Positions 30,309 through 42,348 of a stretch of DNA of 64,000 bases are shown here, piece after piece. The stretch lies in the NCBI GenBank assembly GCA_023053545.1, contig JAKZAN010000004.1, positions 12,623,235-12,687,234 of the forward strand. Reading direction: 5' to 3'. A program made the position numbers and the translations under genes. Under the pieces are notes generated by a model. The model was not told the origin of the DNA. It did no database searches and was given only the letters and a program-made list of their open reading frames with translations. Every line of letters begins with the position of its first letter. Positions within the stretch are counted from its first letter, which is position 1. The DNA is from Lepidurus packardi (lineage: Eukaryota; Arthropoda; Branchiopoda; Notostraca; Triopsidae).

Positions 30309-31501
30309 CTTTATAATGCCCCCGCCCACCAAAAAAGTCATGAAAACATCATTAAGAATGAAGATATTTTTAGAATCTGGCAAAATTCCCTACTGCTTCC
30401 TGACATACTAAAAAAACTCTGACGCAATATCCTTTTCCCACTTAATACTTGTTAACAACCCAACCTCGTAATCTACCTAAATACAAATCCGAACCGCCCA
30501 AAACCCCCGCGACCTCCCAAGTGAATCACTTACCCTAAAACAACACTCTTACTTAACTATTTAATTAACAAAATTAACCCCTACAACATTTAACCCTCAA
30601 ATTTAACACGTATTTCATTAACCCCATAAATACATAATTAAATTACTTAATCATTAACTGCAATAACGAGTCTTGTCACTGGGTAATCAAAGATTCAATT
30701 CATTCTACAAAAATACAATTTAATGAATAATTTATATTTAAATAACAAAAGTAAACTCTTTTAACTAGTTAATTGGAAACGCGTCTAATGTGAAAATGCT
30801 ATGATAATGATAATGTGAAAATGCGTTCCAAATTTCGAAAACTAAATTTCCCTTTCGGAATTCGATTCTGCCCCAAATACGAGGGTTAACCACCCCTCGT
30901 ACCCCACCAGGGTGGCTTTGTTTGTCCTGTAGTGAGGTCAATGTACAAGCAATCTGCTTTTGGCAAAAACAAGCCCGGTTTGCATCACATTGCACCCAGT
31001 GAGATAAGCTCGGGGAACCGGGCGAGAAAGCATCCCTGTCCATCTTCATCTCCATTCCAAGTTAAAGCTACGTCCCTGGGTTTGTTTCACAGGTTCGAAC
31101 TCGTGCGAATCCATAAAGAGCCCCGTGACAAAGCATTTAGGAGCGAGCATAGTCGTCAGAAAAAAAAGGGGCAATTATGCTCTTGCGCAATCGGGAACAC
31201 TGGTCGATAAAAGATTACGGAAGCGATTACCACCCACGTTCTCTGGCGATCATACCGCTACAGTTCGTTCGCTGCTTTATTTTGGCTTGAATTAACTTTT
31301 ATCTGATAAGGGATTTACGTCAAGACTCTTTCGATTGCCAACTTTGGACGTTTATTTTGCCGCTCGTTAGGGGTTCAAGCAATACTCCCCACGGCGTTAT
31401 TCCCAGCGCTACAAAGAGTTTCAAGTCTATACTTTTTTTCAAGACCGCTTAACTGGTTATGATTAAGAGTGAAGGGCATGGATTTATGGGTGGATTTTTA
31501 C
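30309..31501. other. Noncoding stretch between CNNM and the secreted-protein exon
   Basis: AT-rich at 30530-30740. A 96-codon minus-strand frame at 30765-31055 shows no domain and no clear splice sites. It is the first intron of CNNM if the exon at 31502-32031 belongs to that gene, otherwise intergenic. Confidence 0.55.
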
Positions 31502-32031
31502 CTAATTGGTTTATTGCTCAGGTGACGCGGTGAGTCGGTTTGGGGCAGAATCAGAGCTTTGATACCCGTATGCTTCCACATCCAATGACGCTGTCGGAAT
31601 TCGCCCACACATAAATATACAACGCTGGAATCAGACTGCTTCCCCATGGGTTGGTGGTTCATCAATAAATCACACAAGTCGATGTGGAACATAAAATTGA
31701 GGCTTTCTTCGCGAGTCGCGTCCATGGCCCATAAATTGGGGACACATTGGTCTGAATCACTGAGAATCGTTGACAAGGCCCACCGCCTACTATTATTATG
31801 ATTAGTAAAAAAAGACGAGTTTTGGGCAGGAGTTCTTTCAGACCACTTCAATTTCACCGTGCAATTGTAACCTGCATGTAACGGAAATAACGCGTCATTA
31901 GCGTTAGTTTGAGTAGTTCTAGCACTCACATGATTGGCATGTACTTGGACACTGGCTAGGGCTAAAATCACAAGTAAAACAGTTCGAATTATCCGAGACG
32001 CACGAAAAACTTGTGCACAAACAACCGCCAT
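31502..32031 (-). CDS. Signal-peptide exon of a secreted or membrane protein; probable 5' exon of CNNM
   Basis: An open frame of 176 codons from ATGGCGG at 32031, ending at a good donor (CCAATTAG|GTAAAA). The N-terminus has basic residues, then a hydrophobic core (TVLLVILALASVQVHA, about residues 18-33), which fits a signal peptide. The rest is lumenal-looking, with N-glycosylation sequons (NCT, NSS, NNS) and four spaced cysteines. I recognise no domain. The exon ends two bases into a codon (AG), and the first safe CNNM exon (30308) starts with the missing base (A). Joining them gives a continuous frame of 1160 residues. CNNM proteins normally start with a signal peptide, which supports the join, but about 140 residues here do not resemble other CNNM ectodomains and the acceptor at 30308 has a weak pyrimidine tract. 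A separate gene remains possible. Confidence 0.6.
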
Positions 32032-32331
32032 CGTGCCGTCCCGTGCAGTGACCAACACGCACACAACAAGCTGCTTTTGTCGCTCGGCACCCGGCTTGGC
32101 TTGACGTCCCTACGCCTAGGTGGCAGCAGCGCGCGGGGCCATCTCAAAATTTGGCGGTAAATTTGAAAACAACGATGGGGAAAGTTGACTTTTCAACCAG
32201 AAAATGCGCGCAAATTCAAACTTTCCACGGAAAGTAACGTTATTTCAATGCAAAAAAGGTTGAAATGTAGTTCAGCTCTTCAGTAAATAATAAAAAAAAA
32301 AACAGGGAAAGGAATTACCAACTTTAACTCT

Positions 32332-35300
32332 TCACCATTCTTCTCCTTTATCTAAGACGGCCACGTAAGCTTGACCCAAGTTACTGAGCAAACGAGACAA
32401 TTCCGAAGGACCAAACACTTTGTAAAGACCGGGAAGTTCTGCGGCAATGAGATCGGCCAGACGTAAACATTCCTTCCATTGCTCCGTACTCAACAAGACC
32501 GTACACAGGAGGTTACTGACCTGTCAAGAAAAAGGGAAAACAGGACTATTATCATAAACAGAAAAAGGCAACAACCCTACCTGTGGTATACAATGCTCCC
32601 TTAGCAACTTTAATTGCCGGGTTCGCTCGTCATCATCCGTCTTTTCCGGGTCCACCAGCCAACCTCCATCCGGGAACAGCAAAACATTGTACAGCTTCTC
32701 CACCGTTTTCTTTGGGGAATTAATAAGTTGGATACATTAGTGGTCCGTTCATTAAGCTTCGGCAATCGATTTTCGAAGGACAATACCTCCGTTATAACGC
32801 CCAATGTTGCTTTCCAGCGGTTGAGGTCCGCCTGGTACTGCTTCTCTTTGTGTTCCCTCGCTAATTTCTCGGTGAAACTTATTTGAGCCCCGGCACGGCC
32901 CAAACCTTTCTCGGATTTGCTGTCTAACGCTGCTGAAGGCACTGCCGGTTTATTATGATGGTAATGCTTGAACCAGTCGTTGAAAAACACTTGTGATTCC
33001 TGAGATAAACGAATAAATAATTAATATTAGCCACGGTAGTTTGAAGCCCAAATTACCAAATAACTTTGTAAACCAAGGTGTTCTTTGATGGTATTCTGGA
33101 CACTGGCAGGCAAATCGCTGGAATTCGTCTGAGCCTTCCATTGATGCATTATCAACCCTACGGAATCAGCAGGCATCTAAAAAAAATAATAAATAAATAA
33201 AAGAAACGCAATCGTCATAAAGAAATACAAAAATACAAATACAAATATAATCATATGACATCATATAACAAATAAATCAATCTAATAATCAAGAATACAT
33301 AATTACATTTATAATGGAAATTAAAGCGAGATGAAACAAGACTATAATATAGAATTGTGGGAAAAGGGGCACTAAATCAAATAAGGGAAAATCTAGAAAA
33401 ATAACGAGTTTATTCACCTTGCTAAAGGCCGTTTGTGCAGCTTCGAGTTTTCCCACGCCAATGCAGTACCGCACGTACGCATGAGCCTGGGTCAAAGCTT
33501 CCTCTCGGTGCTCAGGATACACCAAAAGCCAATCCAAGCTTCCAATCTTTTTATCATCCAACGAAGTGGACTTCAAGGTTACCTCCTGGCCAGCCTCATC
33601 TGAATCAGCCAAGTTTCTACTCCCAAACGAAATATTTTACAAATCCTCTCTCGAATGGCTCCTTTTATGAATCCATACCTAATGAACTCCACCAAGGTTC
33701 TGGCAATCGCAGCCACGTCGAGGCCCACTTGCTCTGCCAACACCAGGCAGTACTTCTTGTCAGCTTCGGATTCAGCCTCGGGACCCAAATGTTCCAAAAA
33801 CTGTGCATAAGTTGGCACTTGAATATCGGGAGGCAAGTGAGCTACGTACGGAGCCACCAATTCCAGGTAAGGAACATCCGCAATGTACTACAAACAAAGA
33901 TATAGTTGAAAATCGCGTTAGAAATAGACATTTATTTTTAAAAAAAGTCATTTTTACCTGCACATACGCCTCCATAATAGCTGCAGCAGCCTCATCCTTG
34001 GTCAAATTGCCCATTTGCTTGAAACAAAGGACAACATGGGCCATGGCTCGGAGTAGATGCGAGAACGTGACCTCATCTCCGTCTGGCAGAGCCACAAGAC
34101 CATCTTTGGTCCAGGCAGCCATCGTTTCGAGCAATCCCTCTACATTGCCTAAAATCACGTGGCTCTGGATGACCCTAAAAGGATGGGTGCTAGCTGTTCG
34201 CACAACAGACTGCGAAGAAGCGGATAAAGCTGACATGATTTGGTCCACGGAGCAACTAAAAACATTTTGCATTAAAAGTACCATAAAACCCAAGTGTTTT
34301 TTTATTACTCGTGTTGCCAGTAATCATGGGGGAGCTCTTCCAACGTTCTTTCCTCCCATGTGTGGCCTTTGCTGTGCTGATGGTGGCTCCTTAACTTCTT
34401 TTCTACTCGCGTGTCAATGGCTGCCTTGACGTGAGCCCACAATCCGTCTTCCCAGGACTCGCAGACAGGCAATATCGCATCCAAATGCCCACACAAGGAG
34501 CCCAATGCAGCTTTCTCATACACCGGCAAGCTCGGAGTGCTGGAACTACACGCTGCATAAGCTACTGCCTTCCAAACATCCCTACAGTCCAGAATAAACG
34601 AGTTGTGGACTTTGGAGGCGTTTTTTCGTATTACCTGTACAGATTTCCTTCTACTGGTAGTTTTTCACCATGAGGTAAGGCAGCAGTTTCTCGATTGGGA
34701 TCGTGGTAAGGTCTCCAGCCCTCAAACGTGGCCGCTCGCCAGCTCTGACCGCTGCGATGGCACAATAATTGAGCTTCTTCCAACTGTCCACATCGCAACA
34801 ACGCAAAAACACAGCGTAATAAACGATGTTCGTCTTCCTAAACTCAAAAACTGTAAAACTATCCATTCGTTTGATTTTTTTTTTTTTTTTTTACCTGATC
34901 TAAATCATGTAACGTCTTCTTCTGCCTTAAAGGAGCATCTGGGTCTAATTCAGTCACCAAATTGCGATCTGTTGCTGATCCAAGACCTTGGGATTTGTTC
35001 TAAAGTAAGATTTTAAGAAAATGTTAATACCTTGAAAGGATGGATTAAGTACAAAATTGATATTTCACCTTTAGGGAGCGTAAGGTATTCTCCCAGCCTG
35101 CGGTAGGCTCATTAAAGTACTCGATTTTGTCATAAAAAGTATCGCCGTACAGATCTCCCGCGTTTCTCTCTAGCCAATCTACGATTACTTGCATCTAAAA
35201 CCCAAAATGAATTCAATGGGGTTTCCAAATAGCCGAAGAGGGCTTACTTGTCGCACGTTGGCATCTCGCTCGTATAGTTTCTGGATTACGACCTTGTCAC

Positions 35301-36258
35301 TCGCTTCACTGCCTTCCAAATCGGCCAACAAGAATTCCGCATCTTCTTCCATCCCGGTTTCTTGGCAATTCATGCGGTCTTGGTACAAAGAGCCGATTAA
35401 ACGCCATGTGTCTCGTTCCAGACGAAGAAAATGTTCCAACTAGCGACAGAAGTTACCAGGTTTTTAAATAAAATTCGTGAGAGAGCGGTGATAATATACT
35501 TTTTTGGTCGTTTCAAGCTTGGGGTGACCTTGTGGGGCGTTTTTAAGGACGTTTCGCAAGCTGTCGACATGAGTGGTAAGCAGTGATTCGTAAACCGCCA
35601 CCAAATCAAAGGTTTGATGTTCTGAGGAGCGTTCTTGGAAAACCGCTAAGAAATCACGGAACAAATTCTCGGTAGCTACACGAAAGCACGTTTAAATAAG
35701 TTTCGGAAGCGGCTTTACGTCTTTACCTCGAAGACTAGGATTCTCTTCGCCTGAAAACATGCCTTCCGATTCTAAAGCGGCAGCAAAAGAACGTTGGGCA
35801 ATCGTTGTCTTGTCAGTGGCAAATCCAAAATCAGACATACAGGTGGACCGCGCTCCCGTATACCGCTCTGCCACTGTAACATCTAGGCATGCAACAAAAT
35901 AAGCGATTACAACTTTAAATTCAACATTGGCATTCGAGTGGTCTACCGTCTAAAACTGATTGTCCTCGAACACTTTTCCTTCTGAACTGAGTTTCTCTTT
36001 GTACAGCTACTTTAGGAGTACGCCGGGATTCGTTATCGAGCAGTTTAATAGATCTTTCCAGCGCAGCAAAGGAAGTATCGGTGATATTATCAGGTCGCGC
36101 AATGGGCGAAAGCATGGCCATGGTTTGCTCATCGTATGCTGCAGACATGCGGCTTCGATAGGTGCGTGGATAAACTACCTGTGATGTATGGTCGTCATCC
36201 CTATCAATAAATCATAAGTTTTCAATTCCCAAAGTGTTATTATTGAAAAAACTTACAT
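32332..36258 (-). CDS. Nup107: Nucleoporin Nup107 (Y-complex scaffold)
   Basis: Structural subunit of the nuclear pore outer-ring Nup107-160 complex. It has 16 coding exons: AT at 36257-36258, then 35947-36200, 35727-35882, 35500-35675, 35248-35439, 35069-35194, 34895-34999, 34635-34837, 34309-34581, 33958-34255, 33679-33887, 33418-33616, 33057-33176, 32787-32999, 32581-32709, 32332-32520. They sum to 2844 nt, 947 residues, close to the roughly 925 of the human protein. Diagnostic segments: [134 protein letters not shown] and the end [16 protein letters not shown]. The N-terminus [16 protein letters not shown] is made only after splicing, because the intron 36201-36256 lies between AT and G of the start codon. 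Introns are 53-80 bp. It is head-to-head with GPATCH1. Confidence 0.96.
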
Positions 36259-36460
36259 GGTTTTGTCCAAATTACTGTTCCGCCGCCAAAAAAACAAGTT
36301 GCCCGTTACAAGCGGGCGGAGCTAAAATTTGTTCTTCGAAAGTTCAAATCATGAACGACGAACGACGATGCCTATCGCGATTCCCGAGCTCCCGAAAACA
36401 TGCCGATCTGTTATTATTTGGTTTTCATGTTCATGTTCGGAATTTAATTACAGAAAAAAC
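36259..36460. promoter_or_regulatory. Bidirectional promoter region, Nup107 / GPATCH1
   Basis: Only 202 bp separate the two divergent start codons. It contains GC-rich CCGCCGCCAAAA and AAGCGGGCGGAGC motifs and no TATA box, as is usual for housekeeping bidirectional promoters. TTTAATTACAG directly before the GPATCH1 ATG looks like a splice acceptor, so GPATCH1 may have a 5' UTR intron here. Confidence 0.6.
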
Positions 36461-39400
36461 ATGGATGACGATAATAATTTTACGTTTTTTGGCACAGAGC
36501 TTGACCCCATCAAAGAAGGTAAACTCCCAAACTTGACATTATTTTTGTAATTAAACTTTAATTCATGTACCAACATTTTGTTCTTTTCATGTTTTGCGTA
36601 CTAACTACTATTATTATTTTAATATTGCCATCTTGGCATTAATTGCAGATGATGTCGTGCGAAAAAAGCCCCTGAGAATCGAGGATGAGGTGGCAAAGGA
36701 CGAGCAAGGGCGACGAAGATTCCATGGAGCGTTTACGGGAGGTTTTTCTGCCGGTTACTACAACACAGTCGGATCTAAAGACGGATGGGCGCCTACAACA
36801 TTTAAATCCACGCGAGACAAACGAGGCGAAGGGCTTTCCAGAAGACCGGAGGACTTTATGGATGACGAAGTAAAAAGAATCAATATTATTCCCCTCTAAA
36901 CCTCCACCACAACCAACTAACAATGAATTTCTTTTAGGATCGTGGAGTATTTGGCATCGCCCCTGAAGTTATAAGGCCTACCGATGACTTCCGGGATAAG
37001 TCGAGCAAAAAGCGGCGACCGTTGGACAGCACAGGCACCATTCCAGGCATGCCAGTACTCCACGACTTGCTCCGTCCAGTCAAGTGCGTCCCTTAAAAAC
37101 TTGATTAAGAACCTTATAATGGATCTTTTTGTTCTCTAGGGAGACTATTGGCGTTCGTCTGCTACGATCTATGGGCTGGAACCCCGGCCAAGGCGTTGGT
37201 GAACGCGTCACTCACCGAGAAAAGAAAACACGAGCCAAAAAACTGGCAAGCACCAAAGTTTATGGCTGCTTACTTCCTCCGGAGTTAGCTCCTCCCTCTG
37301 GGGCAGAAGAAAACGAAGAGCCCGACGTCGAAGATGAATCCGATGATGAAACAGATATCGAATTAGACGCTCAGATCCTTTACGCCCCTGACGATATCCC
37401 GCCTTTCTTGGTCCAACCCAAAGAAAACTCGTTTGGCTTAGGGTACGTGGGCTTAGCTCCCCAAGCGGCTGAGAAAAACGACCGAAAACGACTCTTGTTC
37501 GAACCTACGTTAAGCATAACGGACAAGAATAAGCGACTGCGAATTGCAGGGCAGGTAAAGTCAAAGATTTGAATTCTATACTTTTGTTTGCTTGATGAAT
37601 TATGAATAATCCTGTTGTAGGCGTTTGGTGTGGGCGCTTTTGAGAAAGAAGACGAGGACATTTACGCCAAAGATGACATGTCTCGCTACGATTTCGAGTT
37701 AGGAGCTTCTGCACCTAAGGAAAAACGTAAAACTTTGCCGGCTTTGACCTATGATTCGCCTCACGTAGAAGGTTTCGAGCCGGCCAAGGATAAACCGCCC
37801 GTTTTCAAAGTCTATCCCCCTCCTACGTTACCCCAGAACTTTGCTCCTTTCCACAAAACCTCCAGATCGCGTTGGGATATTCCGCCGGAGCTCTACTACC
37901 CTTTGCGCGAAATCCAAGGCCAGCAAAAACACACCAAATTGTCGGCGGTTGATCGAGGGAAATTGTTTAAAACGCCAGCGGAGTTAAAAGCAACTACGAA
38001 AGCCATGGAAACTCCTCCGCCTGCTTCGGAACGCCCCAAAACCGTTCCGAAAGAACACGACGCCGAAACGCTGGCTAAAATTGCTAATGTGAAGAAAGAA
38101 ATCCATGAAAACCGAGGAAGTGGAGAACGATTCCAGCCCTTTTTGAAAGATCCACCCAAGCAAGAACGCTACGAAGCTTTTATGGTACTAACCCGTTTGG
38201 GCAAGACTGGTACGTTCTTATCCTCACTTTCTGTTTAAAAAATAGACAATTATTTGTCTTTTCTTAAGAATATTTGACTAAAAAAAATGAATTCTTGTAG
38301 AGAGTTTTGGGTTGCTGCAACCATTGACTATGACGGAATGGGAAAAGGGGCGTGAAGTGAACGAGTTTGAGCGAGCCAGTACGTTATTCAAGCCGATGAG
38401 AGGCGCCATTGGGAATCGCTTCATTTCTGGCGGTCAAGTGGAAGAAAACGTGCCCGGAGGGCTCGGCGTTTTCGATCCAGTGAGTTTTAAATTCCTTTTA
38501 AAACACTTGAATGGAAAAGATGTTGCCTTTAGAGCGTTCACACAGTGAGAGAAATCTTCCCAGTACGAATAGACATGGGCGACGAACGGAAAAACGCAGC
38601 TCGCATGAAACTTTATGGTAAAATGACTCGCGAGCTGTGCGAATGGCACCCTGATCGCATGCTCTGCATACGGTTTAACGTGCCCAACCCTTTCCCCGAG
38701 TAAACATTGACAAATTCATCGCATTTTGCAGAAAAATCTAATGAAATGTGTCAAATTCAGGTTGGCTGATATCAAACGTCGTCCAAATCGACCCATAAAA
38801 AGGGACAAGTACTCCATTTTCGATTTCCTGAACGCGGATTCGCCTGATAACATTGCTCTGAACTCTAAACCGACAATGATGGCCATTGAGCCGCCCAAAA
38901 CTGTGACTGCAGCAGATCTTCCGTCAGAACCGTTTGCCACAGCGCAGAAAAGTACCGACAGTCAATCTGAGCCCTCCAAAGTCGAAAAACCTTCTGCTTC
39001 GCTCACGGAATCACGGGCAGAGGCTCAAGGAGCCGAAAGTGATGAGAACGAAGAAGAAACAAAGGTGGAGCGACCTCCAATGGATCTTTTCAAGGCTATT
39101 TTCGAAAACGATTCGGAAGACGAGGTCAAAGAAGAGTCAAAGAAACCGAAACCAGTACCAGCAGCTTCTCAATCCAGACTTGCCCGTGCCAGCCAACAGA
39201 AACCCAACATTTTCGCCAGTTTGGACGCTATAAACCGCCCTCTGGTTCCTGCTGCCCCTGCTGAAGTACCAGCAGACAGCTACGGGCCGAAAATGCCTCC
39301 TCATCTCAGTCGAACTCCAGCGAATCCGGCAATTCCTTCTCCTTTCGTCTCCAGCCGGAACCCTGCGCCTGAGGAGGAAGAATGGGTGGAGGTTACGGGC

Positions 39401-39574
39401 AAATCGCCTAAGAAATCCAAGAAAGAAAAGCACAAAAAGTCGAAAAAGAAAAAATCCAAGACTCACAAGAAATCCAAACGCAAATCCAACTCGGATTCTT
39501 CTTCTGATGCCAGTAATTCCGACTTGGATGCAATGCTATCCTCTAAATTGAAGAAACTAAAGAAAAAGATGTAA
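36461..39574 (+). CDS. GPATCH1: GPATCH1 (G-patch domain-containing protein 1)
   Basis: Nuclear G-patch protein associated with spliceosomes in other animals. Exons 36461-36518, 36649-36869, 36938-37083, 37140-37554, 37621-38209, 38301-38479, 38533-38699, 38761-39574; 2589 nt, 862 residues. Family marks: [26 protein letters not shown] near the N-terminus (given here as [16 protein letters not shown]), PEDFMDDED, the G-patch core [18 protein letters not shown] (about residues 145-162) followed by a basic run, [23 protein letters not shown], the [16 protein letters not shown] block, [32 protein letters not shown], and [17 protein letters not shown]. The tail is Lys/Ser-rich ([16 protein letters not shown]), as in other GPATCH1 proteins. 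Start [16 protein letters not shown] is well placed before the conserved blocks. Confidence 0.96.
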
Positions 39575-39590
39575 ACTTGAATCACTCGTT

Positions 39591-39596
39591 AATAAA
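39591..39596 (+). terminator. Polyadenylation signal AATAAA for GPATCH1
   Basis: AATAAA 17 nt after the GPATCH1 stop codon. The oppositely oriented receptor gene ends at 39678, only 103 bp from the GPATCH1 stop, so a short 3' UTR is expected. Confidence 0.6.
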
Positions 39597-39677
39597 AAAA
39601 ATTTGCAAAGTAGTGCTGTAATAAGTATCACAAGAGGGCCAACAAGTAAGAAATTTCTCTTTTTTTCTTTCTTTTTT

Positions 39678-41443
39678 TCATGCATTGGGAAGATGCGCTT
39701 GCACGAGCAGCCACAAGGCAGCCACAAAGAACCCTAAGCAGAGTATCGCTCCGTGTACAGGTACTTGGATTAACGTGGCTTTCATATCGAAAGACGATAA
39801 GAGTAACACAAACGAATCCAGATCTTGCTGACTGGTGTCTTGGAAACCAAACGGTCGGACTCGCACTTGCTGAGCTAAGCGAGGGAGCGAGCGAGCAGCT
39901 GAAGTTAATAACGTAGCTTGGATACAAGGCGCTAGGGTCAGGACACTCCACTGTAAGGCGAGTAAAACGGTGGCCACTGAACTGGGGTTAATTTCGTGAT
40001 CCCAGAAGTTGATGGTGCCGATCCAGAAAAGCGAAGAAATCACACGGTACATGGCGACCAGTAAAAGCAGCGTTGCCCCAGGGGAAAGCGCGCTGTTCAA
40101 GTACTTGAGCAGTTTCTGAAACTCCACCAGTTCCTTATATGAGAAAATGAGTTATGAATTAAATTCTAAAAAATCAATCAATAAAATCCTATAATAAATA
40201 CATAAAAAATCAACGAAATAATACAAAATTTGAAATGATCCAATACAAATCTAATTATTTAAAGATTTGGGGGGGGAGTTTCCGTACCTTCATGCCATCT
40301 TGAAGTGACATGGACTTTTCTGGCACTCGAGCGCGGACGATATGCAAGTAGGAAGTCAGAAGTTGGCATTCCAGGCAGTAATTGGTGATGATAACGCCTT
40401 GAACCAGGTCTTGCCATAAGGTAGACGCTACCATCACTCCTACTAGCGTGCGTTGAGTTTGATGGGACCTAAAAAGTTTCAAAGTTAAAAAAAAAGTTTA
40501 AAGTTTAAAAAAGGAGGCGTTTACATGGGTGGTACCCAAGTGGAGAAGCGAACTCTGCCGCCCAAAACAATGAGCAATTGAACAGTGAGGGTTAGCAAGA
40601 GCCAGCCCAAAGCTAAAGCGATCAGACGACGTAATTGTCGCAACAGACTTCTCTGGGAAGCACTGGAAGTATGCAAGCTGGAGCTCAACAGGAAGACCTA
40701 CCCTTCAAAAGCCTCTTTAAGAGTAAAGAGAATATTTAGCAATGTTACCTTCTCTGTTAAGGTTTGTAAATGCTCGTTATCAGTAACGCGGAATAAATAA
40801 ACCATATATAAAAAAGCCGCCAAATGTAAAAGACTGGGACAAATGTAGCACAAGAAGACAGAGCCTTGGCAAAGGGCGTCGTCAGTCTCTTCTCGCGATG
40901 AGTAACCACTTGATTTGGCCATAAGAACGTAGGCTAGGCCTCGATCTCGTCTAAAATGGGATATTAGTTTGAATTCAGTTAATTTAATTCATTAGTTAGG
41001 AGTGTTTTACCGGTAACAGGTGCACCACTGTAAGATGTAGCCCGCAATCATAAAGCCAGCCACGGCCAGTACGTGTAGTTTGTTTAAAAAACTCCGCAGG
41101 AAGGTGATATCTGTCGTATCGGCGAAAAGCGGTCTCAGACCTAGAATACTCAAGGCACGCAAGTATGGAACCACCATTTTCCGCTGGCAATAGTTCAAGA
41201 TGGCAGATGTGCTGTACACATTGGGGGGAACATACTCCATCACATCTCCGATCTAAAGGTAAAACGAAATACATTAATTTAATATAGAATAAAAACAAGG
41301 GAAAGCTGAGCTAAAAATATAAAAAGAGACTTGTGGTTGTGATTTGATTGTTGTTGTTGTTGTACCTCCTGTATATCAACTATCTCATCCCCAACGTCAG
41401 AAAGAGTGTCCATAACACTACGATTATTCACGACAGACTCCAT
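39678..41443 (-). CDS. Gustatory-receptor-like seven-transmembrane chemoreceptor
   Basis: Predicted ligand-gated chemoreceptor of the arthropod Gr/Or superfamily. Exons 41366-41443 (start MESVVNNRSVMDTLSD), 41011-41252, 40749-40950, 40525-40652, 40288-40468, 39678-40133; 1287 nt, 428 residues, typical for Grs. Evidence: several hydrophobic helices (LHVLAVAGFMIAGYI; FLCYICPSLLHLAAFLYMVYLF; LIALALGWLLLTLTVQLLIVL; SVATVLLALQWSVLTLAPCI; VHGAILCLGFFVAALWLLV), an N-terminal RALSILGLRPLF like the Gr ILGLxPF motif, and FQKLLKYLNSALSPGATLLLLV resembling the region before TM6. Odd: the C-terminal TYhhhhhQF signature is not kept (AALWLLVQA). Assigned by pattern, not by close similarity to a named receptor, so an unrelated 7TM protein is not excluded. 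Confidence 0.72.
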
Positions 41444-42348
41444 GCTTCTTTAAAGTGCGTGTGGCTTGTGCTCATGCACATATTTTGCGGAAATTCACCG
41501 GACAATGACTCATTTTGGGAACTTTAAACCCTGCAAACGCTGCGGACGCCACTCCCCAAAACAAACGCATTGGAGGATTTGTTTGTTTCACGTTTTGGCG
41601 TTTCGAGGTTACGGCACTCGTCAGTAATTTGAGAAAGGATGGCGCCTTATTTAAAGACTGGAAAGAGATCAGGCGGATAAAGCTCTAGTGAACTGCCTTT
41701 TTGACCTATCTTTGCTTTTTGTAAGCACACGATATCGTGTACAAGTTTCACAAAGCTTCCGAAAGTTGAAGACCCTTTCCTTTCCGATTGTAAAATATAG
41801 ATTTATTGCTTCTTTAATATGTGAATTCCTTCCTTCTACTGTCATACCCATAGGTTTTCATATTTATGGCTGATAATAAACGATTTGACAATTGAATTCC
41901 GCAGTTGCGCTAGTATTTCCTTAGTCATGTCCGATATTGATACGGACAAGCATTCAAATCTACAGATGATTCAGATATACGACGACTGTACCGAAAACAA
42001 CGCATAGTAAACCCAAATAACTCTGTAATGATCCAAATGTTCAGAATAGGACACCCCAAACTGTTGGTTACTCTTGACCGTAAAAGTACCCGGTCACGCT
42101 TTCCATGGCAACGACCCAGCAAACAACCACACATTGATCAGCCGTTTAAGGCGAGTATACTACAAACGACCAGCAGTTCGTGGATGACTGACCTGGTGTA
42201 GTGTAACGTTTTCTCTCTTCTTCACACTTTTCTGCCCAGTAAGAATAACTCAACACCCTTTCCTTAAAGAAAAGATAACTCTAGAATTTGCAATCTTCTC
42301 TTTTCATTCCTTCCATAACTTAATTCTTAGTGTACTGTACTTCAGGCC
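41444..42348. other. Divergent intergenic region between receptor and WD40 genes
   Basis: About 900 bp between opposite starts. It must hold both promoters. CTGTACTTCAG directly before the WD40 ATG looks like a splice acceptor, so the WD40 gene probably has an untranslated first exon here. No other gene is seen. Confidence 0.6.

Noticed and set aside
30765..31055. 96-codon minus-strand frame between CNNM and the signal-peptide exon
   Set aside because: No convincing acceptor and donor in a phase that fits the flanking exons, and no domain.
31090..31106. GGTTCGAACTC resembling a Pol III B box
   Set aside because: No A box or cloverleaf at the proper distance, so no tRNA gene is called. I found no other tRNA or rRNA candidate.
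31835..31893. Apparent intron (CAT|GTGAGT ... ATGCAG|GTTAC) inside the signal-peptide exon
   Set aside because: Both sites look good, but removing it shifts the frame into a stop soon after; the unspliced frame stays open for 176 codons.
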